This document shows positions 61,973 through 64,000 of a stretch of 64,000 nt of DNA, piece by piece. Position 1 is the first letter of the stretch; every line of letters starts with the position of its first letter. Position numbers and translations under genes: made by a program. Under the pieces are notes generated by a model. That model saw only the letters and a list, made by a program, of their open reading frames with translations, had not been told where the DNA came from and searched no databases. Source of the stretch: Scatophagus argus (Eukaryota; Chordata; Actinopteri; Scatophagidae); contig NC_058504.1 of the NCBI RefSeq assembly GCF_020382885.2, positions 11,584,519-11,648,518 on the forward strand, in the 5' to 3' direction.

Positions 61973-63605
61973 TTACTTCTCGGTGAGTGACAGCTGCAGG
62001 ATCCTCTGCAGCTCCTCTTCTTCTTCCTTCTGCTGCCTATGACACAAATAAGAAATATCAATTTTTATTTGTATTAAAACTTTTACCTTGAAGGAATTCA
62101 TTACTGTTTTAATAATTAATTAATAATAATTATTTTAATTACAGATTCCTGACCATAACTGATGTTTCATTTCACAACAAAAAACTTAACATTCTTAACA
62201 TTCTTGATGTCAGAGGATGGTTGATATTATTGTAATTAAGTCATCGTAATGCCTGACTTTAGTATTTAGGTACAGTAGTTGCGCGCAAACATCAACAAGG
62301 TTTTGGAGAAGGTGTTTTCCTTTCAGTATATAAAACTGACTACAGTAAACACATAAACAGATGTGATAAAAATACATGTATTTGGTGTCTGTAGGTTTTT
62401 CTGTCCAGGAAAGAAGAGTAGATTTGGGGCAGAGTTCCTTGTAAATACTGTAATCTCAATATTCCAGTATTCAGCTGGGAAGAAGCAGGCAGCGTGTGTG
62501 TTTTCTCAAGCCCACACACCGCAGTCCACAGAAAACTTTCATCTAAGACACCGCAAAACACAAAAAGTCTTGGCACTAGACATGGTATGGTGTTAGCGTG
62601 TGTGTGGGTCAGGTGAACTGGCAACAATAAACTGACCACAGGTGAGACTACGAGTGTGCACAATCACTGTGATAAGAGCTAGCCAAGATGACAGAAGCCA
62701 TCTATGACCTATACTACTTCTGGCCACCAGGGGGCGTTCGAGATGTTCTGGCTTGGCTTCTGGGAGACTTTCATGACATCCGTGTTGTTTTCCTCCCACC
62801 TCACCTGTCCATCTCCTCCTGCTCCCGGCACGACAGCTCCATGGCAATACGCAGCTGCTCGTCAAAATTCGACGCCACATCAAAGTGTCCTGACAACCGT
62901 GGATCGGTCACTGCGCTGTAGGAGAGAGGGGAGTTGGCGGTGGGGTCCAAAGGGGAGATGGAGGACGGTTGGCTGGGGTCAGCCCTGTCCTCCCCCTCCC
63001 TGCTAGCCAATGAAATGGACAGGGACTCCTGGATTGCCCTGAGAAAGGAAAGAAATTAAGATATTAAGACTTAAATCAAACGATGTCTTAACGAGAAAGT
63101 TTCACTGCCGGGCTTCATTACAGGATGACTGTGATTTGCGGCTCCCAGGAGAAGGTGGAGAGTAAAAGCTAATCACTGAACTCTATTTAGAGACTTTTAA
63201 TTAAATTACTTCACAAGCCACAGTTGTCCCAGGATAAGAAAATATTATGAATTAAACCACATGATGGTTTACAGTCACAACCGCAAATGCTTCTATTTCT
63301 CATCTGGGACCCTTCCTTTTTCCCTTTTTCTAGTCAAAGCCACACAAAGATAAACTAATCCGCCCTGATGACAGCCTCAAGGCTCTACTAAATTCTACTA
63401 TATTCATTCATTCATTATTCTTTTGTTGTTATCTGCTCATGGCACACAACTTTTAGAAACCCTAATGAAATGACAGGAAAAAAATTATGAGAAATCAGAA
63501 AGCTGAAATCTGAAGGTCAGCTCACCTCTCCAGCTGAGAGTCTTCTTCGTACAGTGGGCTCTGGAGCACCGGGCGGCTGTTCGTCAAGGCCTCCCAGATG
63601 GTCAC
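61973..63605 (-). CDS. ANKRD13-family ubiquitin-binding protein, last three coding exons (partial)
   Basis: These are the C-terminal exons of an endosomal adaptor that binds Lys63-ubiquitinated receptors through ubiquitin-interacting motifs (family knowledge). Minus-strand exons are 63605-63526, 63038-62805 and 62036-61973, phases consistent, with the stop at 61973-61975. Exon order gives VTIWEALTNSRPVLQSPLYE, EDSQLERAIQESLSISLASR (UIM), FDEQLRIAMELSCREQEEMD (UIM) and EEEEELQRILQLSLTEK (C-terminal UIM). Ala, Ser and the acidic patches of the motifs are intact. ANKRD13B and ANKRD13D are the likeliest paralogues, and I cannot separate them. The ankyrin repeats and GPCR-chaperone domain lie beyond the right edge. 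Confidence 0.85.
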
Positions 63606-63662
63606 CTAAAAACCACACACTTGAGTGAAATTCATCAGGACTCCTGGTTTTAGTTAGAATTA

Positions 63663-63955
63663 GGGGTGCAGCTAATGATTATTTTGTTAAGTCTACAAAA
63701 TGTCCCAAAAAAATACAAAAACTGCTCATCAATATTTCCCAGGGTGCACATGATGTCTTCAAATTGCTTCTTTTGTACAACCAACAATCCAAAACCCAAA
63801 AACATTTCACAGCAAAACCTTACATCTAATGAATGAGCAATTGTTTAACTCCTTGCTTTAGAAATTACAGAAACAAATAATCTATTCTCAAAATAGTCAG
63901 CAACTAATCATCTTTCAGTCGACCAATCGATTAATCAATTATTGCGGAATACAAT
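63663..63955 (+). mobile_element. MITE-like repeat in the ankrd13-type gene intron
   Basis: It starts GGGGTGCAGCTAATGATTAT and ends GTCAGCAACTAATCATC with ACCAATCGATTAATCAATTA. The interior has CTACAAAATGTCCC and CCAACAATCCAAAACCC. This is the same family as 5085, 20143 and 36088. Confidence 0.6.
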
Positions 63956-64000
63956 CAACCGGCCGATAAACTTCAAAGCTGTCACACTGTAAACGATGAC

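Overview
The window is vertebrate nuclear DNA and almost certainly comes from a teleost fish, probably a percomorph. It has small GT-AG exons in long AT-rich introns, abundant (CA)n microsatellites, tRNA-derived SINEs, Tc1-like and MITE-like DNA transposon remnants and a decayed LINE. Exons were assembled by eye from splice signals, reading phase and remembered family sequences. No alignment or search was run.

Layout. (1) About 1-11.7 kb, minus strand: the first four coding exons of a neuronal beta-type nicotinic acetylcholine receptor subunit. The rest of that gene lies off the left edge. (2) About 11.7-25.7 kb: a repeat-rich stretch with no gene I can support. (3) 26.8-39.7 kb, minus strand: a complete 12-exon E3 ligase gene of the RNF38/RNF44 type. 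Sequence and neighbours favour rnf38. (4) 41.7-48.6 kb, minus strand: a complete 8-exon zcchc7, a CCHC zinc-knuckle RNA-surveillance protein. (5) 50.1-52.7 kb, plus strand: a very compact and divergent PAX2/5/8-class gene, head-to-head with zcchc7. (6) 54.7-56.8 kb, plus strand: a predicted four-exon gene for a small leucine-rich multi-pass membrane protein that I do not recognise. (7) 57.7-61.2 kb, plus strand: a STAP-family adaptor (PH plus SH2), most like stap1. (8) 62.0-63.6 kb, minus strand: the last three coding exons of an ANKRD13-family ubiquitin-binding protein, tail-to-tail with stap1. Its 5' part lies off the right edge.

RNF38, PAX5 and ZCCHC7 are neighbours on human 9p13, with PAX5 and ZCCHC7 divergent. 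The same divergent pair here marks this as a PAX5-type locus. The pax gene is unlike the strongly conserved, very long vertebrate PAX5: it occupies only about 2.6 kb, its paired domain has many substitutions, it keeps a recognisable octapeptide, and it shows no obvious partial homeodomain. It could be a fast-evolving pax5 duplicate, and it is the most interesting item in the window. Other points of note are a perfect 32-bp hairpin in nAChR intron 1, a (UG)n/(CA)n pair flanking nAChR exon 2, a His/Asn-rich insert in rnf38, and optional in-frame splicing in stap1.
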